Source of the DNA: JASFRI01 sp050115015
GTDB taxonomy: Bacteria; Acidobacteriota; Polarisedimenticolia; CBDVAL01
Direction: 5' to 3'
DNA: 12,643 bases
Assembly (NCBI GenBank): GCA_050115015.1
Contig: JASFRI010000082.1
Location: 1-12,643 of the forward strand
Shown piece after piece: positions 7,083-12,643 of the stretch. The notes under the pieces are model-generated. The model ran no database searches. It was given only the letters and a program-made list of their open reading frames with translations, and had not been told where the DNA came from. A program made the position numbers and the translations under genes. Position 1 is the first letter of the stretch, and each line of letters begins with the position of its first letter.

Positions 7083-7111
7083 ACTGTAACACAGGGCCTC
7101 CCCCGCCACAA
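7083..7111 (-). promoter_or_regulatory. Candidate smc promoter with extended -10
   Basis: On the minus strand TTGTGG (7111-7106) is followed after 17 bp by TACAGT (7088-7083), which is preceded by TGT, an extended -10 element. Transcription would begin near 7076, leaving a leader of about 105 nt with two inverted repeats. The -35 match is weak (TTG only). The local sequence is richer in A/T than its surroundings, and the site lies just downstream of a terminator-like hairpin. Confidence 0.45.
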
Positions 7112-7128
7112 CGGAAAACGCCAACATA

Positions 7129-7147
7129 CGGGGGCTTGCAGCCCCCG
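7129..7147 (-). terminator. Terminator-like hairpin after the polyprenyl synthase gene
   Basis: CGGGGGCT (7129-7136) and AGCCCCCG (7140-7147) form a perfect 8-bp stem with a three-base loop. On the minus strand it lies about 20 bases after the stop codon at 7167 and is followed by TATGTTGGCGTTTT, a weak U-rich tail. Outer ACAT/ATGT arms (7124-7127 and 7157-7160) extend the symmetry, so it could also be a copy of a dispersed extragenic palindrome. It would end the lolA cluster ahead of the smc promoter. Confidence 0.5.
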
Positions 7148-7166
7148 AGGCCCCAGATGTAGGGTC

Positions 7167-8210
7167 TCAGCGCTCCCGGCGGAGCACGAACCCGGGCAGC
7201 TCCCGGAGGACGTCCCGCACCGGCGACGGCGGGAAGCGCTCCAGCCGCTCCCCCGCCTGCCGGGCGAAGGTGCCGGCGAGGGTCCGGGCCTCGTCGAGCG
7301 CCCCGGACCGATCCAGCTCGGACCGCAGCTCGTCGGCATCCACCCGGTCGAAGGCGCCGTCCTCCAGCACCGCGGTCACCATCTGCCGGTGGCGCCGCTC
7401 CCCCCGGCGAAGCAGGTAGATCAGGGGCAGCGTTACCTTTCCCTCGCGGAGATCGCTCGCCGCCGGCTTGCCGAGCACGTCGGGGCTGGCGGTGAGATCC
7501 AGGATGTCGTCGGTGATCTGGAACGCCATCCCGAGGTCGAGGCCGAAGCCTGCCAGCGCCTCCTGTGCGTCCACGTCGCCGCCCCCCACCAGCGATCCGA
7601 CCCGGCAGCACCCGGAGAACAGGTAGGCGGTCTTGCGACGCACGACGTCCAGGTAATCCTCCAGGGGCACGTCCAGGCGCCCGGTCGCGTCCGCCTGGAT
7701 CAGCTCCCCCTCGATCATCTTCTGCGTGATGTCGGCGAGGATCTTCACCACCTGGAGGTCGTCGGCGGAGAGCGCCATGTTCATCGACTTGATGTAGAGG
7801 TAGTCGCCGAGCAACACCGTGATGTGGTTTCCCCAGCGATGGTTCACGCTGCTCCGGCCCCGCCGCGTCCCGGCCTGGTCGATCACGTCATCGTGAACCA
7901 GGGTGGCGGTATGGATGAGCTCGAAGACCGAGGCGTAGAGGACGTCCCGCTCGTCCCGCGGCTTCCCAAGGCGGGCGGCGAGCAGCAGGAGGGCCGGACG
8001 GATGCGCTTGCCGCCGCTCTCCGCCAGGTACCGGCCGATCTCCGCGATCAGCGGGATGTCGGAACGCAGGTAAGAGTCGAACTCGCGCTCCACCGCGAGC
8101 ATCCGGTCGCCCACGAGGTCGAGGATGCGCGCCAGCGCGGCCCCCGTCTCGGATGCCGGACGGCTTCCCTCTCCCTCCAGCCGCGCCTTCGCGGCCCCCC
8201 CCTTGCTCAT
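7167..8210 (-). CDS. trans-Polyprenyl diphosphate synthase (octaprenyl/heptaprenyl type)
   Basis: 347 residues. Cytosolic or membrane-associated enzyme that extends an allylic diphosphate with isopentenyl diphosphate units to make the long all-trans chain of a quinone side chain. Seen: GGKRIRP (66-72), the first aspartate-rich motif LVHDDVID (Asp107, Asp108, Asp111), RRGRSSVN just after it, GDYLYIKS, KTAYLFSGCC (193-202) and the second aspartate-rich motif QITDDILD (Asp234, Asp235, Asp238) followed by GKPAASDLREGKVTLPLIY. All catalytic elements are present. The residues before the first motif are small (Ala, Thr), which fits long-chain rather than short-chain products, but exact chain length cannot be read. 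The ATG at 8210 overlaps the TGA of the upstream gene (ATGA, 4 bp), so translation is probably coupled. The first 25 residues look like an unstructured tail. Confidence 0.93.
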   Translation of the reverse strand: MSKGGAAKARLEGEGSRPASETGAALARILDLVGDRMLAVEREFDSYLRSDIPLIAEIGRYLAESGGKRIRPALLLLAARLGKPRDERDVLYASVFELIHTATLVHDDVIDQAGTRRGRSSVNHRWGNHITVLLGDYLYIKSMNMALSADDLQVVKILADITQKMIEGELIQADATGRLDVPLEDYLDVVRRKTAYLFSGCCRVGSLVGGGDVDAQEALAGFGLDLGMAFQITDDILDLTASPDVLGKPAASDLREGKVTLPLIYLLRRGERRHRQMVTAVLEDGAFDRVDADELRSELDRSGALDEARTLAGTFARQAGERLERFPPSPVRDVLRELPGFVLRRER

Positions 8211-8833
8211 GACCCCGCGGCCTCCGGCGCCTCGGGGCCCGCCCAGGCCTCCTGGCCGATGAACTGCCCGTCCCGGAAGCGATACACCGCGGAGGCGCTC
8301 TGGTACCAGAAGCTCTCGACGCCATCCGCCTGCTCCCGGCGATCCGGGATGCCCAGCCGCCGCACGATCTTCCCGCGGGGCGAGTCCGGCCCCAGGCGCT
8401 CGAGCCAGGCCTGGACCTCCGGCCAGCGCGGGTCGTCCTGCAGCTCCACCGTCCGGATCACCGGACGCCCGGAGCGCACCTGGTCGGTGATGTCCAGGTC
8501 CGGCGGCAGGGCGTAGCGGACCGCGTCGAAGGTCTCGGGATCGTAGAACCGGAGCCAGAAGAACCGGTACTCCGGGTCCGGCGCCAGCGTCGCCTCGTAG
8601 AAGCCATGCTCGTCCGTCCGCGCCACCAGCGCCTGCTCGATCTGATCCGCGTACTCCCAGGTCAGCACCTGGAAATCGCGCCGCGCCTGCAGGAAGCGCA
8701 CGGCCACGTCGGCCACGCCGTCGCCCGAGGCGTCGACGATGCGTCCGCGGATCTCCAGCCGGGGGGCCGGCGCCGCGAGCACCGTCCCCGCGACCGCGAG
8801 GACCAGCAAGAGGATCGGGATCTTTCTCGGCAT
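8207..8833 (-). CDS. Secreted protein with carboxypeptidase-regulatory-like and BamE-like regions, function unknown
   Basis: 208 residues, not recognised as a named family. Residues 1-20 are a Sec signal peptide (MPRK, hydrophobic core, cleavage likely after GTVLA). Residues 25-130 resemble the carboxypeptidase-regulatory-like Ig-type fold: LEIRGRIVDASGDGVADVAV, then TDEHGFYEATL. Residues about 155-196 (IVRRLGIPDRRE, ESFWYQ, AVYRFRDGQFIG) follow the LG-P ... W-Y ... F-DG spacing seen in BamE/SmpA-like envelope proteins; this second match is my inference from pattern. The protein should be periplasmic or exported. It lies 64 bp after lolA and shares ATGA with the polyprenyl synthase gene, so it is probably co-transcribed with both. 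The ribosome site is poor; the start rests on the signal peptide. Confidence 0.7.
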   Translation of the reverse strand: MPRKIPILLLVLAVAGTVLAAPAPRLEIRGRIVDASGDGVADVAVRFLQARRDFQVLTWEYADQIEQALVARTDEHGFYEATLAPDPEYRFFWLRFYDPETFDAVRYALPPDLDITDQVRSGRPVIRTVELQDDPRWPEVQAWLERLGPDSPRGKIVRRLGIPDRREQADGVESFWYQSASAVYRFRDGQFIGQEAWAGPEAPEAAGS

Positions 8834-8897
8834 CAGGCTGCGTCAGGCGCTCCAGGACGGTTCAGATTACCACCCGCCCGCTTCCAGGGGCAAGAAC

Positions 8898-9587
8898 TCA
8901 CTCCGCCAGGACGAGATCCACCCCCGGGGGGGGCTCGAACCGGAACAGGTCCGGGTCCAGGGGCACGCCCGTCCGCACGTTGCGCAGCCGGTACTCCATG
9001 ACGTCTCCCAGCTGGCCGCGCACCACGATGCGCACCGGGAGGAGATCCTCCAGGCCGACGGTCAGGTCGATGGAGGCGAACTCCTCCGTCGGCTCCCGCG
9101 GGACCAGGCGCAGGGAGGCCAGTCCCGGCTCGTCCGGGTCGTCGAGCGGCTCGATCCGGAAGTCGCGGCGCAGATCCACACGGCCCGCCAGCAGCAGCCC
9201 GGCAGCGCCACTATCCGTCACCTCGGCCATCGTGCCGAGGATCGCCTGGTTCTCCGCCGGGATGTAGAGCCAGCTCCGCTCCCCGTCCACCACGGCCAGT
9301 TTCTCCTCCGGCTCCACGTACTCCCAGCGCATCCGTCCCGGCCGCTGCAGGAACAGACGCCCCGATTCCTCCTGGGGCGCCCCCAGCGCCACCGACTCCA
9401 GGCGCTGGGCGAAATCCGCCTGCAGGGAATCGAGGCCGTCGTAGGCCGCCTGGATCCGATCGACCAGCTCGTCGAGGCGGGGCTTCCGGGCGGTGGCGGG
9501 GGCTGCGGCCACGGCCAGTGCGCATGTAAGAATGACGCCGGCGCTCGCGCGCCGCGGGGAGGGACGGGATGGGACGGGTCCGGGCAT
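8898..9587 (-). CDS. lolA: Outer-membrane lipoprotein carrier protein LolA
   Basis: 229 residues. Periplasmic chaperone that takes lipoproteins from the LolCDE transporter to the outer membrane. Seen: Arg-rich n-region, hydrophobic core VILTCALAVAAA and cleavage near ATA (33), then the LolA pattern SLQADFAQ (54-61), GRLFLQRPGRMRWEYVEP (76-93), VVDGERSWLYIPAENQ and the C-terminal VRTGVPLDPDLFRFEPPPGV. Length fits the family. It heads a three-gene minus-strand cluster. The only ATG giving a full signal peptide is at 9587; it overlaps the start of the divergent barrel gene by 19 bp and has no Shine-Dalgarno site. TACCAT seven bases before it could be a -10 box, in which case the mRNA would be leaderless. 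Near the 3' end, codons for PPPG contain eight C in a row (plus-strand G at 8926-8933), a slippage-prone tract. Confidence 0.88.
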   Translation of the reverse strand: MPGPVPSRPSPRRASAGVILTCALAVAAAPATARKPRLDELVDRIQAAYDGLDSLQADFAQRLESVALGAPQEESGRLFLQRPGRMRWEYVEPEEKLAVVDGERSWLYIPAENQAILGTMAEVTDSGAAGLLLAGRVDLRRDFRIEPLDDPDEPGLASLRLVPREPTEEFASIDLTVGLEDLLPVRIVVRGQLGDVMEYRLRNVRTGVPLDPDLFRFEPPPGVDLVLAE

Positions 9588-9594
9588 GGCTGGG
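9556..9594 (+). other. G-quadruplex motif spanning the divergent start codons of lolA and the barrel gene
   Basis: Plus strand has G tracts at 9556-9559, 9561-9563, 9566-9568, 9571-9573, 9576-9578, 9582-9584 and 9592-9594. The loops are 1, 2, 2, 2, 3 and 7 bases (A, AC, AT, AC, TCC, then CATGGCT). This far exceeds the usual four-tract rule. It covers the ribosome site and ATG (9569) of the barrel gene and the complement of the lolA ATG (9585-9587). It lies on the coding strand of the barrel gene, so its mRNA could fold it. Confidence 0.6.
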
Positions 9595-10420
9595 ATGGTA
9601 TGGAAGCGCCGGGGGAAAGGGAAGGCCCTCCGGGCCCCTGGCCGCCGCGGTGATCGCGCTGACCACGATCCTCCTGCTTCCCGGCGCCCGCGCCGAGGGC
9701 TACACCCCGCTGGATACGGAGACCGCGGCCCTGCTCCCCCCCGGCGAGGTGCGGGTGGAGGTCGGCCTCGCGGCGTCGGAAGGCGCCCATCGGGCCCTGG
9801 TCCCGGAGGAGGACGCGAGTTCCCTGGTGCTGCCGCGGCTGGGCCTGCGCACCGGGCTCGGCGCGTGGGGGGAGATCCGGGTGCTCGGCGACGTCTGGAC
9901 GGTCTTCGACACGCCCGGCGACGGGACCGTGCACGACGCGGGCGACTGGTGGGTGCGGACCAAGGTCCGCATCGGCCCGGCGTCGGGCCGCGTGAGCTGG
10001 GCCGCGCAGGCGGGCCTGAAGATCCCGGTCGCCTCCGACGATGCCGGGATCGGCACCGACGAGGCGGACGTGGAGCTTCTCGGCCTGTTCACCGCGCGCC
10101 CGGGCCGCGGCCGTATCGACGTCAACCTCGGGGTGGACATCCTCGGGGCGCCGACCCGGGAGAACTTCCAGCAGGACCTGCTGCGCTACGGCGTCGCCTA
10201 CTGGTGGCGGCCCGGAGACCGCCTGTCCATCGGCGGCGAGATCGCGGGACGGTCCGCCGGCGACGGCTTTCCGGCCCTCGTGATGCTGCGCGCCGGACTC
10301 CGGCGCGGGTACGGGGCCTGGCGCCTCGACGCCGCGGTGGCCGCCGGGGTCAGCGACGGCGCGCCGGACCTCGAGATCCGGGCGGGCGCGACCTACCTTT
10401 TCCGGCGGGGCGCTCCCTGA
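9569..10420 (+). CDS. Predicted outer-membrane beta-barrel protein (Phenol_MetA_deg / transporter-like)
   Basis: 283 residues. Long n-region, hydrophobic core PLAAAVIALTTILLLPG and cleavage near GARA (42) give a Sec signal peptide. The mature part starts GYTPLDTETAALLPPGEVRVEVG, then alternates polar and hydrophobic residues in short strands rich in Gly, Tyr, Trp and Arg (LGLRTGLGAWGEIRVLGDVW; AAQAGLKIPVASDDAGIGTDEADVELLGLF; IDVNLGVDI; IRAGATYLF), as in the outer-membrane barrels annotated MetA-pathway of phenol degradation. Despite that label the family's role is not settled, and no phenol pathway is nearby. The ATG at 9569 has GGGGAGGG about 6-8 bases upstream. It diverges from lolA with overlapping starts. 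Barrel nature is fairly secure, exact family less so. Confidence 0.65.
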   Translation: MGRVRAWLGWYGSAGGKGRPSGPLAAAVIALTTILLLPGARAEGYTPLDTETAALLPPGEVRVEVGLAASEGAHRALVPEEDASSLVLPRLGLRTGLGAWGEIRVLGDVWTVFDTPGDGTVHDAGDWWVRTKVRIGPASGRVSWAAQAGLKIPVASDDAGIGTDEADVELLGLFTARPGRGRIDVNLGVDILGAPTRENFQQDLLRYGVAYWWRPGDRLSIGGEIAGRSAGDGFPALVMLRAGLRRGYGAWRLDAAVAAGVSDGAPDLEIRAGATYLFRRGAP

Positions 10421-10445
10421 TCCGCGGTGGCGCCGATGATAGAAT
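10417..10445 (+). promoter_or_regulatory. Candidate promoter of the SPFH-TPR gene
   Basis: TAGAAT (10440-10445, 5 of 6) is preceded directly by TGA, an extended -10. A weak -35 (CTGATC, 10417-10422) lies 17 bp upstream and overlaps the stop of the barrel gene. Transcription would start near 10452, leaving a leader of about 13 nt. The gene may also be read through from the barrel gene. Confidence 0.4.
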
Positions 10446-10464
10446 CCCCGCCCGCGAGACCGAG

Positions 10465-11730
10465 ATGCCGATGCCCCGAAGCCGCCTGCTGCTGATCGCC
10501 GTCCTCGTCCTCCTGGCCCTGGGGGCCGGGGCCAGCGTGGTGCGCTACGTCCCCGCGGGCCACCTCGGCGTCGTTCGCTCCGCCGGCGGCGTCCGCCGCG
10601 TCCCCTCGGGGATCGTCCTGGTCAACCCGCTGCGGGAGAGCCTGGACAGCATCCCCTCCCGGGAGCAGGACGTGCAGGGGGTCGCGTCGATCCCGACCCG
10701 GGACGGCTTCACGGTGCGCCTCCCCTTCACGGCCCGGGTGGCACTCGCCCCGCGCGAGTTCGACGCGGCGCTCGGCGATCGCGGCGGCCTGGAGCCGATG
10801 GAGAGCGCGGCCCGCGGGATCCAGGCAGGTTTGGAGACCTGGGGGTCGACCTACGACGCGACCGACTTTCTCCGTCCGGGGCTCGAGCCGCTGGCCACGG
10901 CCGCGGTCGCCGAGGCGGGACGCCGGATCGGGATGGTGATCCGCGACCTCGACCTGCAACCCGCCGACCGGGACCTGTACGTGCTGCTCGCCGAGGACGC
11001 ACTCGTGCACGGTAACCCGGAGGAGCGGCTCGGCCTCATCAAGGGGGCGCTGGCCCAGCGCCCGGACGACTGGCATCTCCTGACGGCCCGCGGTCTGCTC
11101 TACGAGGCCGCCGAGGACCTGGCGGCCGCCGAGAAGCTCTATCTGCAGGCGCTGGAGGTCGAGCCGGGTGCCGAGGACCCGCTCGGCCGCCTCTTCGTGA
11201 TGCTCCGCGACCAGGGGCGCAGTTTCCAGCTCGAGCAGCTGCTGGGAGCGGCGCACGAGGCGAACCCGACCTCCATCAAGGTGCTGAACTGGATGGCCCT
11301 GAACTACTTGGCCCTCGGGCGCCATGACGACGCGGTGCGCTGGCTCGAGCAGGCCCGGGAACTCGCCCCCGCGGACGAGGGGACACTGATGAACCTCGGG
11401 GGCGTCTACCAGCGCCGCGGGGATCCCGACGAGGCGGCCCGGACCTACCGGGAGGCCCTGGAGACCGCTCCGGGGGATCCGGATCTGCTCCAGAACCTCG
11501 GGCTGGCGGAACTGTCCCGCGGGGACCTCCCCGCCGCCCGGGAGGCCCTGGAGGCGGCCGCCGGCTCCCTGGACACGGTGCAGCTCCACAACCTGCTGGC
11601 CGAGGTGTACCGCCGCTCCGGCATGAAGGAGGAGGCGACGGCCGAGCTGCTCGCATCCTACGAGCTGGACCGCGAGCAGCCGGGCCTGCGGGACGCGCTC
11701 ACCCGGATGCTGGGGCACCCTCCCGACTGA
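10465..11730 (+). CDS. Membrane-anchored SPFH/band-7-like domain fused to TPR repeats
   Basis: 421 residues. One N-terminal membrane segment (RSRLLLIAVLVLLALGAGAS, 5-24) is followed by an SPFH-like region at about 27-165: VRYVPAGHLGVVRSAGG, the pro-gly turn RRVPSGIVLVNP, SIPSREQDVQGVASIPTRDG, then VRLPFTARVALAPREFD and a late strand GMVIRDLDLQPADRD. SPFH proteins form membrane-associated ring scaffolds. From about 200 to 410 there are tetratricopeptide repeats, clear at 272-305 (WMALNYLALGRHDDAVRWLE), 306-339 (MNLGGVYQRRGDPDEAARTY), 340-370 and 374-407. The usual SPFH C-terminal coiled coil is absent; TPRs take its place. Orientation suggests a large extracytoplasmic or cytoplasmic domain, which sequence alone does not decide. 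The start is the ATG at 10465 (second ATG at 10471); the frame is open upstream, but that part is out of frame with the barrel gene. Function unknown; a scaffold for protein-protein contacts is inferred. Confidence 0.7.
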   Translation: MPMPRSRLLLIAVLVLLALGAGASVVRYVPAGHLGVVRSAGGVRRVPSGIVLVNPLRESLDSIPSREQDVQGVASIPTRDGFTVRLPFTARVALAPREFDAALGDRGGLEPMESAARGIQAGLETWGSTYDATDFLRPGLEPLATAAVAEAGRRIGMVIRDLDLQPADRDLYVLLAEDALVHGNPEERLGLIKGALAQRPDDWHLLTARGLLYEAAEDLAAAEKLYLQALEVEPGAEDPLGRLFVMLRDQGRSFQLEQLLGAAHEANPTSIKVLNWMALNYLALGRHDDAVRWLEQARELAPADEGTLMNLGGVYQRRGDPDEAARTYREALETAPGDPDLLQNLGLAELSRGDLPAAREALEAAAGSLDTVQLHNLLAEVYRRSGMKEEATAELLASYELDREQPGLRDALTRMLGHPPD

Positions 11731-11760
11731 GAAGGGTCGGCGCCCCGGCCGGCCCCGGTA

Positions 11761-11766
11761 TATAAT
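11761..11766 (+). promoter_or_regulatory. Perfect TATAAT -10 box before the SbcD-like gene
   Basis: An exact TATAAT ends 12 bases before the ATG at 11779, so transcription would begin about 6 bases before the start codon. No convincing -35 is present (best TCGGCG at 11737-11742, 18-bp spacing). The octamer TCGGCGCC occurs on both sides (11737-11744 and 11766-11773). There is no Shine-Dalgarno site between box and start. Confidence 0.55.
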
Positions 11767-11778
11767 CGGCGCCGTCCC

Positions 11779-12643
11779 ATGACCCGCCTGCGATTCGTCC
11801 AGATCTCCGACGTCCACCTCGACTCGACCCTCACCGGGGGCCGGCTGCGCCTGCCGCCGGCCCGGGCGGCCCGGCGCCGCCGCGAGCTACGCGAGGTGTT
11901 CCTCCGGGCCCTGGAGCTGGCCCGGGAGCGGAATGCCCACGTCCTGCTGATCCCCGGGGACCTGTTCGACGACGAGAGCATCTCCACCGATACGGTGAAC
12001 TTCGTCATCGACAGCCTGGCCGCGTTCCCCGAGATCCCGGTGATCCTGACCCCCGGCAACCACGACCACTACTCCCTGGCCAGCCCCTACTGCGGCGAGC
12101 TGCGCGCCTCGCACGGGCTGCCACCGTGGCCGGCCCACGTTCGCATCGTCTCCGAGACGCGCTTCACGGCCTTCCGGCACCCGGCGCTGCCGGACGTGTC
12201 GTTCACGGCGATGGGCCACGATCGCAACCGCCCGCTGGACGAGCGCCTCCTCGCGGCACCGCTTCCCCGGCAGGGAGCGTCCTTCCAGCTGCTGGTGTTC
12301 CACGGTTCGCGGGATCACTTCGCGCCCTCGGGGAAGATGGTCACCCTGCCTTTCTCCGACGCCGAGCTCGCCGCCCAGGGATTCCACTACGCGGCCATCG
12401 GCCACTATCACTCCTTCGGGACCGTGGAGTCCCGGGGCCGCGTCATCGGCTGTTACGCCGGCTGCCCCGCCCCCCGCTACCTCGACGAGCCCGGCAGGAA
12501 GTTCGTCGTCACGGGCGAGCTCCGCCGCGAGGGGGACGCGGTCCACGTCGAGGTCGATCCGGTCCGTCTCGATCCGCGCGAGGTCGGACAGGTGCGCCTC
12601 TCGGTCCACGGTGCGACCCACCGGGACGCGCTCCTGGAACGCA
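11779..12643 (+). CDS. SbcD-like metallophosphoesterase (DNA repair exonuclease family), 3' end outside window
   Basis: The frame stays open to the end of the window; 288 residues are visible. Calcineurin-type two-metal phosphoesterase motifs are complete and in order: SDVHLD (Asp11, His13), PGDLFDD (Asp61), PGNHDHY (Asn94, His95), FHGSRDH (His175) and GHYHSFG (His209, His211). The region after it, GCYAGCPAPRYLDEPGRKFVV, matches the family's step from phosphoesterase to capping domain (usually GSP ... DE-G-KG). SbcD/Mre11 relatives cut DNA ends together with an SbcC/Rad50 ATPase, whose gene commonly follows; here the next gene is not visible. A stand-alone phosphoesterase role is possible. 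The start is the first ATG after a perfect TATAAT and lies directly before the first strand LRFVQISD. The 48-bp gap to the upstream gene shows no clear terminator. Confidence 0.85.
   Translation, partial: MTRLRFVQISDVHLDSTLTGGRLRLPPARAARRRRELREVFLRALELARERNAHVLLIPGDLFDDESISTDTVNFVIDSLAAFPEIPVILTPGNHDHYSLASPYCGELRASHGLPPWPAHVRIVSETRFTAFRHPALPDVSFTAMGHDRNRPLDERLLAAPLPRQGASFQLLVFHGSRDHFAPSGKMVTLPFSDAELAAQGFHYAAIGHYHSFGTVESRGRVIGCYAGCPAPRYLDEPGRKFVVTGELRREGDAVHVEVDPVRLDPREVGQVRLSVHGATHRDALLER

Noticed and set aside
10429..10436. GGCGCCGA near the SPFH-TPR promoter as a shared operator with the TCGGCGCC octamers at 11737 and 11766
   Set aside because: GGCGCC(G) occurs repeatedly inside coding sequence here (for example near 123, 305 and 10147), so the match is expected in this GC-rich DNA.
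9493..10464. Open frame extending the SPFH-TPR gene upstream
   Set aside because: The upstream translation is Arg/Gly/Pro-rich noise overlapping lolA and the barrel gene in another frame; the membrane anchor begins right after the ATG at 10465.
1..12643. tRNA, rRNA, CRISPR, insertion sequence, toxin-antitoxin or phage genes
   Set aside because: Searched by eye on both strands; no cloverleaf-like block, regular spaced repeat, transposase motif or terminal inverted repeat was found.

Overview
This is a GC-rich (roughly 70%) bacterial chromosome segment. It is almost fully coding and mostly housekeeping in character. A LolA-type periplasmic lipoprotein carrier, a lipobox-bearing thioredoxin-fold protein, a predicted outer-membrane beta-barrel and several Sec signal peptides indicate a Gram-negative, two-membrane cell. 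The combination of an OPT transporter with a PqqD-like partner, a long SMC and very high GC would fit a lineage such as Acidobacteriota, Myxococcota or a related uncultured phylum, but no marker here fixes the taxonomy. I see no tRNA, rRNA, insertion sequence, integrase, CRISPR array or other sign of recent transfer. No gene-free stretch exceeds about 200 bases.

Layout. Bases 1-1772 (+): the C-terminal part of an OPT-family oligopeptide/metal-chelate transporter, translationally coupled (TGATG) to a small PqqD-family protein. Bases 1765-2211 (-): a thioredoxin-fold lipoprotein that converges on pqqD and overlaps it by 8 bp, with a near-consensus promoter at 2248-2277. Bases 2304-2996 (+): pyrF, divergent from the thioredoxin gene. 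Bases 3096-6971 (-): smc, encoding a 1291-residue protein with an unusual low-complexity insertion of about 80 residues in its ATPase head, built from 27-bp tandem repeats. Bases 7167-9587 (-): a three-gene cluster transcribed lolA, then a secreted protein of unknown function with a carboxypeptidase-regulatory-like and a BamE-like region, then a trans-polyprenyl diphosphate synthase. A hairpin resembling a terminator separates this cluster from smc, which appears to have its own promoter and a structured leader. Bases 9569-10420 (+): an outer-membrane beta-barrel candidate whose start overlaps that of lolA head-to-head inside a strong G-quadruplex motif. Bases 10465-11730 (+): a membrane-anchored protein joining an SPFH/band-7-like domain to TPR repeats. 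Bases 11779-12643 (+, cut by the window end): an SbcD-like metallophosphoesterase behind a perfect TATAAT box with almost no leader.

How the genes fit together. The 7.1-11.7 kb region has an envelope theme: lipoprotein trafficking (lolA), a secreted protein, isoprenoid carrier or quinone side-chain synthesis, an outer-membrane barrel and a membrane-anchored SPFH/TPR scaffold. smc (chromosome organisation) and the SbcD-like gene (DNA-end processing) are genome-maintenance genes, and pyrF makes UMP. The points that most deserve a second look are the OPT-PqqD coupling, the repeat-built insertion in the SMC head, the SPFH-TPR fusion, and the G-quadruplex on the overlapping divergent starts of lolA and the barrel gene.
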